Shown here: positions 17,338 to 25,745 of the stretch, in pieces
Numbering within the stretch: position 1 is the first letter of the stretch
Layout: each line of letters opens with the position of its first letter
NCBI GenBank assembly: GCA_002368155.1
Contig: AP018180.1
Coordinates: 1,508,777-1,572,776, forward strand
Source of the DNA: Nostoc carneum NIES-2107
Lineage (GTDB): Bacteria > Cyanobacteriota > Cyanobacteriia > Cyanobacteriales > Nostocaceae
DNA length: 64,000 bases
Direction of reading: 5' to 3'
Notes under the pieces: model-generated
The model's database searches: none
Seen by the model: the letters and a program-made list of their open reading frames with translations, nothing else
Told to the model about the DNA's origin: nothing
Program-made: the position numbers and the translations under genes

Positions 17338-19337
17338 AAGCGCCAGTACTGCTGTTGAGTGCGGCTTTAATCTTTTGGGGATCGCAGACAGGAATGTGGA
17401 TTTTTGCTATACCTATGTCTGTAATTTTAGCAGGATATCACGTGATCAATTCGCGGTGGGATTTTTCCAATGATGATTTCCAACGCATTGCTAAGTTATG
17501 TTTGATGATTTTCCTGATTGTATTTGGTTCTTTAATTACTACTAACCGTTCAATTTACTTAGCCTACACTCTGTTGCAGTGGTTGCCATTAACATTTTTT
17601 CCCCTGCTAGCTGCTCAAACATATTCGGTAAATGAAAGTTTTGATATTAGGACACTTTTTGTCTCGCTGAAAAAATTAACACAAGTAGAATCACAACGCT
17701 TTATTATTAACTTAAATTATCCCTATTTTGGGATTTGTATTTTATCGGCTGGAGCCGCAAATAGTCAGGAGATTTCTTTTTATATTGGGATGTTTATCCT
17801 AATTGGCATTGCTTTATGGTTTGTGCGATCGCACCGATTTTCAGTAAGTATATGGCTAAGTTTAATTTTACTAGCTGGAGGTGTAGGTTTTATCGGACAA
17901 ATGGGAGTCTATCAACTACAACAGAATTTAGAAAGTGCTGTAGTTTCATGGTTAAGTAATGCTAATGGTTTTGGACAATTAATAGATTCAAAAACTAAAC
18001 AAACAAGTATTGGCGAAATTGGATTTTTAAAGCAGTCTAATCAAATTATCTTCCGAGTCGCATCTGATAGTTCTAAAGTTTCTCCGGGATTGCTCAAAGA
18101 AGCAACTTATAATAAATATAAATCTGCGGTTTGGATAGCAGCTAATTCTAATTTTACCCCTGTACAAGCTGACGTTAGTGGTAAGAATTGGCGTTTAGAA
18201 AATAAAGCATTCACAGGCTCAACCCTCACCATTGCTGCTAATTTGAATAGAGGTAAAGGCTTACTGCGCCTCCCTGAGGGCACATTTGAAATTAATGAAT
18301 TACCAGTCAGCCGCATGGACAAAAATAAATATGGCACAGTAAAAGTAGAGGGTAAAAATGATGCGATCGCTTACCGAGCCATGTTTAATGATCGCCTTTC
18401 CTTAGATAGCGCACCTACAGCCGATGATTTACAAATAGCTACAACTGAACAAGAAACAATCGATCAAGTTATTAGTAAACTAAATATTACCGGAAAATCG
18501 CCCCGCCAAATTTTACAGCTTGTAGATAGCTTCTTTATCAAGAATTTTCGTTATTCTTTAAAACTCACAGGTAAAAATAATCAGCCAACACCTTTATCAG
18601 CATTTTTATTAGAAACTCGCGCTGGACATTGTGAATATTTTGCTACTGCTACTACATTACTTTTACGTGCTGCTGGTATACCAGCTCGTTATGCTGTAGG
18701 GTATTCAGTGCGTGAATTTAGCCAATTAGAAAAACAATATATAGTACGTAGTCGCCATGCTCATGCTTGGACATTGGCTTATATAGATGGTAAATGGCAA
18801 ACCTTTGATACCACACCTGCTGACTGGGCAAATATAGAAAATGCCAATGCTTCAAAATTAGCATTCATCTCTGATTTATGGTCATTTTTTAGATTTAAAC
18901 TTTCAGGCTGGTTACGTTCTAACTTAGTTAAAAGTCTATTGAATTATGGCTGGTGGCTAATTATGCCATTAATGTTGTTGCGGTTGTGGAAGTTTAATTC
19001 TAAAAGTACCGCACGTCGTTTATCTAAAAAACAATTAGTCACTGGTAAATTAGCTAAATCTAATTTAAAAAGAAAGGATGATGAATTTTATTTAATTGCA
19101 CAGAAATTAGAAGATTTAGGATTGCACCGTCACGCTTCCGAGTCTTTAAAAACTTGGCTACAGAGGCTCAAAGAGGAATTACCTACAGCAGATTTAATTG
19201 ATGATTTGCCATTGATCGTGGAATTATATTACCGCGATCGCTTCGATCCGCAAGGTATTAAAGAGACTGAAAAAGCTAAATTAAAATCTGCTGTTGCTGC
19301 ATGGCTAGTTAAACATAACCAGGTAAAAAACACATAA
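17334..19337 (+). CDS. TgpA-like membrane transglutaminase (DUF3488/transglutaminase-like)
   Basis: 667 residues. Several N-terminal membrane helices (~1-190) are followed by an extracytoplasmic transglutaminase-like domain with the papain-type triad C433 (RAGHCEYFATA), H477 (RHAHAWTL) and D492 (TFDTTPADW). One more membrane helix follows (near 535-555), then a cytoplasmic tail of about 110 residues. In Pseudomonas, TgpA of this type is essential, and the neighbouring MoxR and DUF58 genes are the standard operon partners. Substrate is unknown; a role in envelope protein processing is inferred. The 4-bp overlap with the DUF58 gene supports one transcript. Confidence 0.9.
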   Translation: MKAPVLLLSAALIFWGSQTGMWIFAIPMSVILAGYHVINSRWDFSNDDFQRIAKLCLMIFLIVFGSLITTNRSIYLAYTLLQWLPLTFFPLLAAQTYSVNESFDIRTLFVSLKKLTQVESQRFIINLNYPYFGICILSAGAANSQEISFYIGMFILIGIALWFVRSHRFSVSIWLSLILLAGGVGFIGQMGVYQLQQNLESAVVSWLSNANGFGQLIDSKTKQTSIGEIGFLKQSNQIIFRVASDSSKVSPGLLKEATYNKYKSAVWIAANSNFTPVQADVSGKNWRLENKAFTGSTLTIAANLNRGKGLLRLPEGTFEINELPVSRMDKNKYGTVKVEGKNDAIAYRAMFNDRLSLDSAPTADDLQIATTEQETIDQVISKLNITGKSPRQILQLVDSFFIKNFRYSLKLTGKNNQPTPLSAFLLETRAGHCEYFATATTLLLRAAGIPARYAVGYSVREFSQLEKQYIVRSRHAHAWTLAYIDGKWQTFDTTPADWANIENANASKLAFISDLWSFFRFKLSGWLRSNLVKSLLNYGWWLIMPLMLLRLWKFNSKSTARRLSKKQLVTGKLAKSNLKRKDDEFYLIAQKLEDLGLHRHASESLKTWLQRLKEELPTADLIDDLPLIVELYYRDRFDPQGIKETEKAKLKSAVAAWLVKHNQVKNT

Positions 19338-19422
19338 CACCAATTTGACGAAAAATTGTAGGGGCAAGGCACTGCCTTGCCCTCTAGAATATGATGTATC
19401 GCCAACATTATTTGATTTGGTA
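19338..19422. repeat. MITE-like element, hairpin family GGCAAGGCA (copy 1)
   Basis: Ends are CACCAATTTGA on the left and TTTGATTTGG on the right. The core is the hairpin GGGGCAAGGCAC and its complement, followed by words shared with the 25260 and 59887 copies (here inverted: GATGTATCGCCAACATTATT). It lies directly after the transglutaminase stop and may serve as its 3' hairpin. Confidence 0.6.
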
Positions 19423-19601
19423 AAAATAGGATACCAATCCCCAAATTTATCCTTATTAAAAACGAGAAATACATAAATTAGAGGCACAAATTTTTGCGCC
19501 CCTATAGATAATTTATTTGTTGAAACAATTTAGCAATGTGTCAGTACATAGACAGAATTAATTACACAAATTGTTTTTTATCCTACCTAAATTAGTGCCA
19601 A

Positions 19602-20402
19602 TTACTGTGAAACAATCGGTTGCGTTGCTACGTTACTTAAACCGATGCTATTGATTAAATTTTGCCATTCGGCTTGCAGCTTGCTATCGTTAGGATTCTT
19701 TTGACGCAATTGTGCCAAAATTGTCACTGTTTCGTACCAAATGCCATTTTGGGCATAAATGGCTAGCTGCTGTTGGGGTTGAGCTTTTTCTAATTTTTGA
19801 GCGATCGCCTGATTTAAATTTACTCGCTGAATTACGCCTTCCACAAAAATCGGCGGCGATTGTTTTTCTGGATCGCAAGAGACACTCAGAAACCAGCGAT
19901 ATTGTTTATTCAATTCCAATGGTGCAACCGTTTGCGGTAGAGAAACGCTGATAACTCCCGGTTGCTTGGGTGGAGCGATCGCAGTTTGGTAAATTTGCTT
20001 GTCGCCTTCACCTTGTAAAGTAAACTCCACTTGATTACTCCAATTTTTTGGTAATGGTAGATAAAACCAAAAAGTTGGATGTGCGGCTGTCGTTAATCCC
20101 CAAACATCCTCAGTTGAGTCCGCTTTTTTAATAAACGGTACTAAAGCTGTCAGTTCAGGTTTAAACAGTGGACAAGTACCACGTTTGGCTCCTCCCAAAA
20201 CGCGACCCCCTGGAGGTGGTTCTGGTGGCGGCGTGGGTACATTAAAGTTAACGGTTGTAATAGTAGTGTTACTTGACTTTGTATTGATTAGCTGTCTAGA
20301 GGTTCCTGGGCCTGCAACAATTGATGTCTGTCCCAGCAGTATACTAGTGCAACTAACAGCTAGTGCTAAAGACAATTTCATTGGTGATGAAATGAATTTC
20401 AT
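19602..20402 (-). CDS. DUF928 domain protein, secreted
   Basis: 266 residues with an N-terminal signal peptide (MKLSLALAVSCTSILLGQTSIVA region; an alternative internal ATG at residue 8 also fits). A proline-rich stretch (VPTPPPEPPPGGR) leads into the DUF928 start, GGAKRGTCP. The body is beta-rich with the typical HPTFWFYLPLP, followed by a helical, TPR-like C-terminus. DUF928 is a cyanobacterial family of unknown function. In my recollection of cyanobacterial genomes it often sits beside DUF1822 and CHAT/CHASE2 genes, as here. It is downstream of the CHAT-CHASE2 gene on the same strand, across about 145 bp of heptamer repeats. Confidence 0.85.
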   Translation of the reverse strand: MKFISSPMKLSLALAVSCTSILLGQTSIVAGPGTSRQLINTKSSNTTITTVNFNVPTPPPEPPPGGRVLGGAKRGTCPLFKPELTALVPFIKKADSTEDVWGLTTAAHPTFWFYLPLPKNWSNQVEFTLQGEGDKQIYQTAIAPPKQPGVISVSLPQTVAPLELNKQYRWFLSVSCDPEKQSPPIFVEGVIQRVNLNQAIAQKLEKAQPQQQLAIYAQNGIWYETVTILAQLRQKNPNDSKLQAEWQNLINSIGLSNVATQPIVSQ

Positions 20403-20547
20403 AGGATTTACTGGGAATAAAAGATGGAATTTGGTAATGGGTAATAGGTAATTGGTAATGGGTAATTGGTAATGGGTGTTGGTAATTTCTCCTCATCTTC
20501 CTCATTTCCCTCATTTCCCCAGCCCCCAGTCCCCAGTCCCCAATTCC
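20403..20547. repeat. Short tandem (STRR-type) repeats
   Basis: Runs of GGTAATGGGTAATTGGTAAT, CCTCATTTCCCTCATTTCC and CCCCAGT/CCCCAAT fill the space between the DUF928 and CHAT-CHASE2 genes. CCCCA(A/G)T is the STRR1 heptamer of heterocystous cyanobacteria. Confidence 0.8.
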
Positions 20548-22235
20548 CTAAATATTTTCCCGGATTAATTTTGAATTTTGAATTTTAAATTTGGAATTTT
20601 GGACGAGTATCACGCCAACTGTGCCTACTAATGAAGCAGATGCGGGTATGAAAGGTACCCAAAAACCCCAAATTAATAGACCAAAGCAGAATAAATACAG
20701 TACACCTGAGGTAAAGCCAACTGCGATTACTAATGAGGATTGGGAAGATATTCGCCAAGTTAGTAGTCCGCCAATGAAAGACCAAATCCAAATCCAGAGG
20801 ATTTCTTGCCAGGGTGACCAAACTTGTAATAAGGGACGATTATCTAAAACTGCACTCAGAAGTTGGCTGACCATGTGGGCTTGTACTATCACTCCTGGCA
20901 TTTGGTGGTCTAAGTTATTACCGTAGGGAGTAGCCCAGTAGTCTGGGAAATCTCCTTTGGCGGAGACACCAATCAACACAATGCGGTCTTTAATGGCTTT
21001 GGGGTTGACTTGTCCAGAGATTAACTGCGTCAGGGTTACCTGTTCCGCTATTTTTTTAGTGGAACGATAGTTGAGTAAAAGTTGACCGCCGTTAGCATCA
21101 ATACTTTGATAGCCACTAGCACGGGATGCAAGCCGGGGTAATACTGTTTTGCCTAGTTGTAACTGTTTTTGTGGGGTAAAGGTCGGTTGAATTCCTAAAG
21201 GTAAGAGATAGCGGAATGCTAATTGGGTACTGAGTGCATAGTGCGTAGTACACAATGATGCTGCTTCTGGTGTCATGAATAACAGCTGGCGGCGTACTAC
21301 CCCATCTTTATCGTGCAAAAAGTCGCTAAATCCTTGGCGTTCTACTGGAATTTCTGGGGGTGGGGCAATGCCTTTAGTTTTTTCTGTGGTATCACTTCCT
21401 TTACAAACTCCTATTAAGTTATCGGTTTGTTGCAGCCGGGAGATTAAATCTTTGGGTTCGGCGGCAAAATCACGGTAAATATCTAAACCAATGGCCCGGG
21501 GTTGATACTTTTGCAGTGTCAGCAAAAGTAGGTTGAGTGATTTATCTGAGAGCGAAGTTCCTTTTAACTCTTCGCGATTTTGGCGTTGAAATGCTAGGTC
21601 GCTATCGTCAATGGTGACTAATAGCAACCGCGAATCTGGCCCTTCATCAGGACGCGATCGCATCATTTGATCGAAGGCTTGAAATTCTAAACCTTGTAAT
21701 GTTCCCAAAAATCTCAATCCGCAAACAATCGCAGTCATTACCACGCTGGAGAAGAATGCTACTTGAAATCCGGGTTTTGTTACTAAAGGTAAACTGGGGT
21801 TGGCTTTTTTGTAGGTGCGTGTCAAACAATCCCAAGTCATTGGCGGTTGTGAGGGATTTTGAAAAATCACTGGTAACCAAGTTGCACAGGGAAATCTATC
21901 TTCTAGACCTTGTAGGCGTTCTCTTGCTTGCCTAACTGCTTGATATAAAAGGTCACCACCTGCAAAACTGCCCAGCAGATACTTTAAAAACTCTTGCGCT
22001 ACGCGATCGGGGATAGGTTCTCGCATGACGATCATTTGCGGTATTTGCAAATCTGCGAGTTCTGTTGCCAATCCCAATCCATCACAGGAGTTGAAAATTG
22101 CTAATTGTAAGCCGCGTTCAATGGCTTTTTTCAAGGCATATTTTAATTCACCAATTGTCAGGCTATCTGTTTTATTTAAAAATATTCGCCCAGTCCCATC
22201 TTTACCTTGACTGGAACTATGCCCGGCGAAAAATA

Positions 22236-22243
22236 GAATATCC
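22236..22243. repeat. Target site duplication, left copy
   Basis: GAATATCC abuts the left IS end and is repeated exactly at 22999-23006. Eight bp is a usual duplication length for the IS1 family. Confidence 0.9.
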
Positions 22244-22998
22244 GGCGTTGCATAATAGAGGGATGAATTTAGGTGCGCTACTGTGAATTGTCCATACTGC
22301 GGCTCTACTGAGATTAGGAAAAATGGCTGGCGACGAGGTAAACAGAATCACATCTGTACTAATTGCGATCGCCAATTCATTGATATCTACAGCCCACCAA
22401 AAGGATACTCAGATGAGAAGAAAGTAGAATGCTTAAAAGCATACGTTAATGGTGCAGGCTTTAGAGCAATTGAACGTCAAACAGGGATTCATCACACGAC
22501 GATAATTAACTGGGTAAAACAAATCGGCGAAAAGTTGCCGGAGGCACCGCCAACAGATAAAATACCATCCGTTGGGGAATTAGATGAACTAGAAACTTTT
22601 GTGCGGTCAAAAAAAACAAAATTTGGATATGGACGGCGTTAGACCACTTTAATAGGGGAATTTTGGCTTGGGTTGTAGGAGACCATAGTGCAGAAACCTT
22701 TAAACCTTTATGGAATATTGTTAGCCTCTGGGGATGCTATTTTTACGTCACAGATGGATGGCCTGTTTACGCTAGTTTCATTAACCCAGGAGACCATATT
22801 ATTAGCAAAACATATATGACACGAGTAGAAGGAGAAAATACACGTTTACGCCATTATCTGGCACGTCTACATCGCAAAACATTATGTTACTCCAAATCTG
22901 TAGATATGCTTAAGCTATCAATTAAATTGTTACTACATTACCTGAAGTATGGAGAAATACCCGTATTTAGCTAATTCATCCCGCATTTATGCAACGCC
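22244..22998 (+). mobile_element. IS1-family insertion sequence, complete (755 bp)
   Basis: Terminal inverted repeats are GGCGTTGCATAATAGAGGGA on the left and the complement of GGCGTTGCATAAATGCGGGA on the right, continuing as GATGAATT. It is flanked by the 8-bp direct repeat GAATATCC. It carries one two-frame transposase gene and nothing else. The ends are intact, so the element should be mobile if the transposase is made. Confidence 0.95.
22283..22974 (+). CDS. IS1-family transposase InsA/InsAB' (programmed frameshift)
   Basis: Frame 1 (22283-22642, GTG start, 119 aa) is the InsA-like part: a zinc-ribbon CPYCGSTEIRKNG...CTNCDRQF followed by a helix-turn-helix (GAGFRAIERQTGIHHTTIINWV). Frame -1 continues to 22974 as InsB. 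An A8-C run at 22609-22617 is a good slippery site for a -1 shift. The fused product then reads KIWIWTALDHFNRGILAWVV, giving the first DDE aspartate, followed by VTDGWPVY (second D) and RVEGENTRLRHYLARL (E). The frameshift is the normal IS1 way to make transposase, not damage. Confidence 0.92.
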
Positions 22999-23006
22999 GA
23001 ATATCC
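22999..23006. repeat. Target site duplication, right copy
   Basis: Exact copy of GAATATCC at 22236-22243, directly after the right end of the IS. On the minus strand the original site read GGGATATTC within the codons for W-D-I-L. Confidence 0.9.
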
Positions 23007-23786
23007 CAGTTTTTTTCCCAAAGATGATCGGTTAATTCTTTGCGTTCAGGTTCTACTAACAAGCAGACATCTGCATTGCGACAGCGTTGTAGTAGTTCTA
23101 AATCAGCATGAGTATCAATTCCTTCGCTATTACCCACGATCGCCAAAATATTCACCACTTTATTGGGGGTGCGTGACTTTGGTATGCGCTCATAAGTTGG
23201 AGATGATAAAGCAATTTCGGCTTTAGGGTAGCGTTCTAGTAAGTCCCAAAGATGCCAAGGTAATCGCTGTAATTGGCTATTTTCTGCTTGCAAAATTACC
23301 CGCACTTGGTCTGTAGGCAAGAGGCTTTCTAGCCATTTTTCCCGGATGGGGCGAAATTCTTCTGCTCGCAGCCAAGTATTGAAGCGTGCCCGTAAAATAT
23401 GAGAGGTATTCAGGCAGTCTTGTGTCATTGACACATTCGTTATCTGTACTTTATCTGCATCTAGGCGATAACCATTACCTAAACGACGATAACTAGTTTG
23501 CCAGTGACTATAATATAGGGGAATTTCCGGACATGGCGGCAGCTTACCCATAATTTCTGTGGTGGGGCGATCGCATTCTTCACCAATTTGGAGGGTAACA
23601 GCAAATCCTTGCTCGAAACTACCGTATGCAAACTTCAGAACCACTAACTTACTCATGACAGTCGCTGCACTCCAATTGAAAATTCAAAATTCACAATAGT
23701 CAGCCTGGAATTTTGAATCGCCCAGTGTGTTTAAATTATCACATCCCAATTACCAATTACTGACAATGGGGAAAGTAGCTGCACCT

Positions 23787-24755
23787 TCAGATCACAAACT
23801 GTTCTGTAATACTGATATCATTAAATGCTACTCTGACGCTAAACATTTCTTTGGTCACACCGCGAAACTGTAACTGAATGTAATTGTCGGCGCTTCTGGC
23901 TTGCGCTTCTAAAAATACTGCGCCTGATTCATCTAAAACTATGAGTTGCACTCCTGGTGGTAAAAAATTTAACTTCCCTGTGGGATGTAACTGCAGACGA
24001 ATATGGGTTTTTTCGTTAGCTTGGGGGCAAAGTTCCACAATCAACATCAGGGGTTTATCGGCAATTTGAATGCCAAAATCCATCAATTTTGCCCGCCTAG
24101 TAATTGTTTCTGGCCGATGCGAAGTTTCTTGTTCAAAAGTTTCCGGGCCGCGAAACCCATAAGCTAGTTGAGGTTCTTGAGAATTCCACAAACTTTCGAT
24201 AGTTTGCCAACCGGATTCAAATATACCAGCCAACCACTGACTTAAATTTACTGGCTTACTGGCTGAAGATAGTTTTAATTGTGCTAAATGTTCAAGGAAG
24301 GCTTCAGGAGATTTTAATTTACTCAAAGACAGTTCTTCCGTATCCACACTGGCCACAAAACCCAGCAATTTTGCTTCTAGTAGGGATTCATCAATTTGCA
24401 CAACTATGTAACCTATGCGTTCTTCCCATGTTTCGGGGGGAACAGCACAAGTATTTTTTAAAACACCTACAGGACGACATTCCAAACGACCCAATCCGGG
24501 TATAACTAAGTCAGCGATATCTGCAAATAGGCGCATTACAGGATTCCAACTATCACTAGCGCTGAGATTGGTTTCAATCTCCATCATTTGCAAATAATCG
24601 TTGACTACCAACACAGCTAAGGTATTGAGCCTCACTTGTGCTGCTTTTTCGGGAGTGGGTTGTTGGTTGGCAAACTTTTGTGCAGTTGTGCGTGCTGCTT
24701 GAGCGATCGGCAAGGGTACAGAGAAATTATCTAGGTGATAAATGGTATGAGTCAT
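23787..24755 (-). CDS. DUF1822 family protein
   Basis: A cyanobacterial family of unknown function. 322 residues from ATG 24755 (MTHTIYHLDNF), preferred to the open-frame start at 24791 because GGGGAC lies upstream. The family core is clear: PEKAAQVRLNTLAVLVVNDY, then SASDSWNPVMRLFADIADL and GRLECRPV (~30-100), with WEERIGYIVVQIDESL after it. The C-terminal ~100 residues are beta-rich. There is no signal peptide or membrane helix, so it is probably cytoplasmic. It lies 130 bp upstream of the CHAT-CHASE2 gene on the same strand and is probably co-transcribed with it. Confidence 0.88.
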   Translation of the reverse strand: MTHTIYHLDNFSVPLPIAQAARTTAQKFANQQPTPEKAAQVRLNTLAVLVVNDYLQMMEIETNLSASDSWNPVMRLFADIADLVIPGLGRLECRPVGVLKNTCAVPPETWEERIGYIVVQIDESLLEAKLLGFVASVDTEELSLSKLKSPEAFLEHLAQLKLSSASKPVNLSQWLAGIFESGWQTIESLWNSQEPQLAYGFRGPETFEQETSHRPETITRRAKLMDFGIQIADKPLMLIVELCPQANEKTHIRLQLHPTGKLNFLPPGVQLIVLDESGAVFLEAQARSADNYIQLQFRGVTKEMFSVRVAFNDISITEQFVI

Positions 24756-25259
24756 ATAGTTAAGTCCCCAGTGATCAATGCTGCTATACACATATCAACT
24801 GCATTCACTAAATTTATGCCAAAAAATTGGAATTATTAAATTTTTGTGATCAAATCCGAGAAGTCATAATTTCGCTCAATTATGAATGAATTATGAATAA
24901 TAAATTATTGATTATCAACTATCAATTATGAATTAATTATCAATTCAAACACTCCTTGAAAGCGACTATTTCAATTTAGTCATGATAATGATACAGGAAT
25001 CATATTTGATTTCTGCAAAGCTAGGAATAGCTTATACAAATTTTGGATTTTAGATTGCGGATTTTAGATTGAAACCCTTTAAAACAAGGCGGTTACAGGA
25101 TTTTAAAACAATCCTACATATCCCAAGTTGGTATTAATTACTTGTTGCCTCATGTGAAAGTGCTCAGTCACCGAAGTTCAGATGCCTGCGGCAAGCCGCT
25201 ATCGCGTCTACGGCGGAAGCCGCCGCTCCGACTTCTCGCTGAATAAAAATTCCATTCTC

Positions 25260-25359
25260 ATACCAAATCAAATAATGTTTGCGACACATCAATATATTTT
25301 AGAGGGCAAGGCAGTGCCTTGCCCCTACAATCTGTTGCATTCTTTTTTCAAATTGGTAT
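25260..25359. repeat. MITE-like element, hairpin family GGCAAGGCA (copy 2, complete)
   Basis: 100 bp with inverted ends ATACCAAATCAAA and TTCAAATTGGTAT. The core is TGTTTGCGACACATCAATAT plus the hairpin GGGCAAGGCAGTGCCTTGCCC. It is the most complete copy of the family; others are at 19338-19422 (inverted) and 59887-59956. Confidence 0.7.
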
Positions 25360-25676
25360 CACTTTCATGTATGGCAGTAAAATTTTCTTGGTGAGGCTGT
25401 CATCTTCCTAAAGAAGTATTTTTTCCTAGGTTATGTGAAAATACAGTTCAGTTAAGAAAATTAATTGATCACAAAACCAAAAAACAGAACAATACTTTTG
25501 GAGGGGGTTTGGGTGACGGTTGCGTCCCCCAATCGGGGGTTTGGGGGATTTTCCCCCAATTTATCTGGCTTCTTTAATAAGTGACCAATCAATCGCTAAT
25601 GAGCTTAACTGAAATGTATTGGGTTATATGAAACAGGAAAAAAAAGATGAGGGAGCAGAGGAAGCAGGGGAGAAAT

Positions 25677-25742
25677 TCCCATTACCCATTACCCATTACC
25701 CATTACCCATTACCCAATCCCCAATCCCCAATCCCCAATCCC
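25677..25742. repeat. STRR heptamer array
   Basis: Several CCCATTA units followed by CCCCAAT units, ending right at the stop codon of the TPR-CHAT gene. Confidence 0.85.
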
Positions 25743-25745
25743 CCT

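Larger units (their letters stand above)
20548..23656 (-). pseudogene. CHAT-CHASE2 membrane protein, split by an IS1-family element
   Basis: The two halves are 22999-23656 (N-terminal) and 20548-22243 (C-terminal). Removing the 755-bp IS plus one 8-bp target copy gives a 2346-bp frame, exactly 782 codons. In the restored protein, residues ~1-320 are a CHAT caspase-like domain with H225 (LFFAGHSSSQ) and C270 (FNSCDGLGL). Residues ~365-690 are a CHASE2 extracytoplasmic sensor domain (FQAFDQMMRSRP onward), and three membrane helices end the protein. The IS lies a few codons before H225. The 5' half now ends in the element after ~226 codons. The 3' half could be expressed only from an internal start, for example ATG 22134, and would then lack the histidine. 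No other damage is visible, so the insertion looks recent. The last 15 or so residues (QNSKFKIQNSK) are encoded by an AATTTTGAATTTT repeat. Confidence 0.9.
24756..25745. other. Repeat-rich intergenic kilobase inside the CHAT cluster
   Basis: No gene seen. Contents: an AT-rich ATTATCAATT/AATTATGAA stretch (~24880-24950), a GGATTTTAGATTG repeat (~25045-25070), a MITE-like element (25260-25359), a GC-rich hairpin segment CCCCCAATCGGGGGTTTGGG near 25525-25560, and STRR heptamers CCCATTA/CCCCAAT at 25677-25742. If the TPR-CHAT and DUF1822 genes were once adjacent, this gap is where material was inserted or lost. Confidence 0.5.

Noticed and set aside
22283-22642. Transposase ORF considered a broken pseudogene because of its early stop
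   Set aside because: The A8-C run and the continuing -1 frame with DDE motifs fit normal IS1-type programmed frameshifting.
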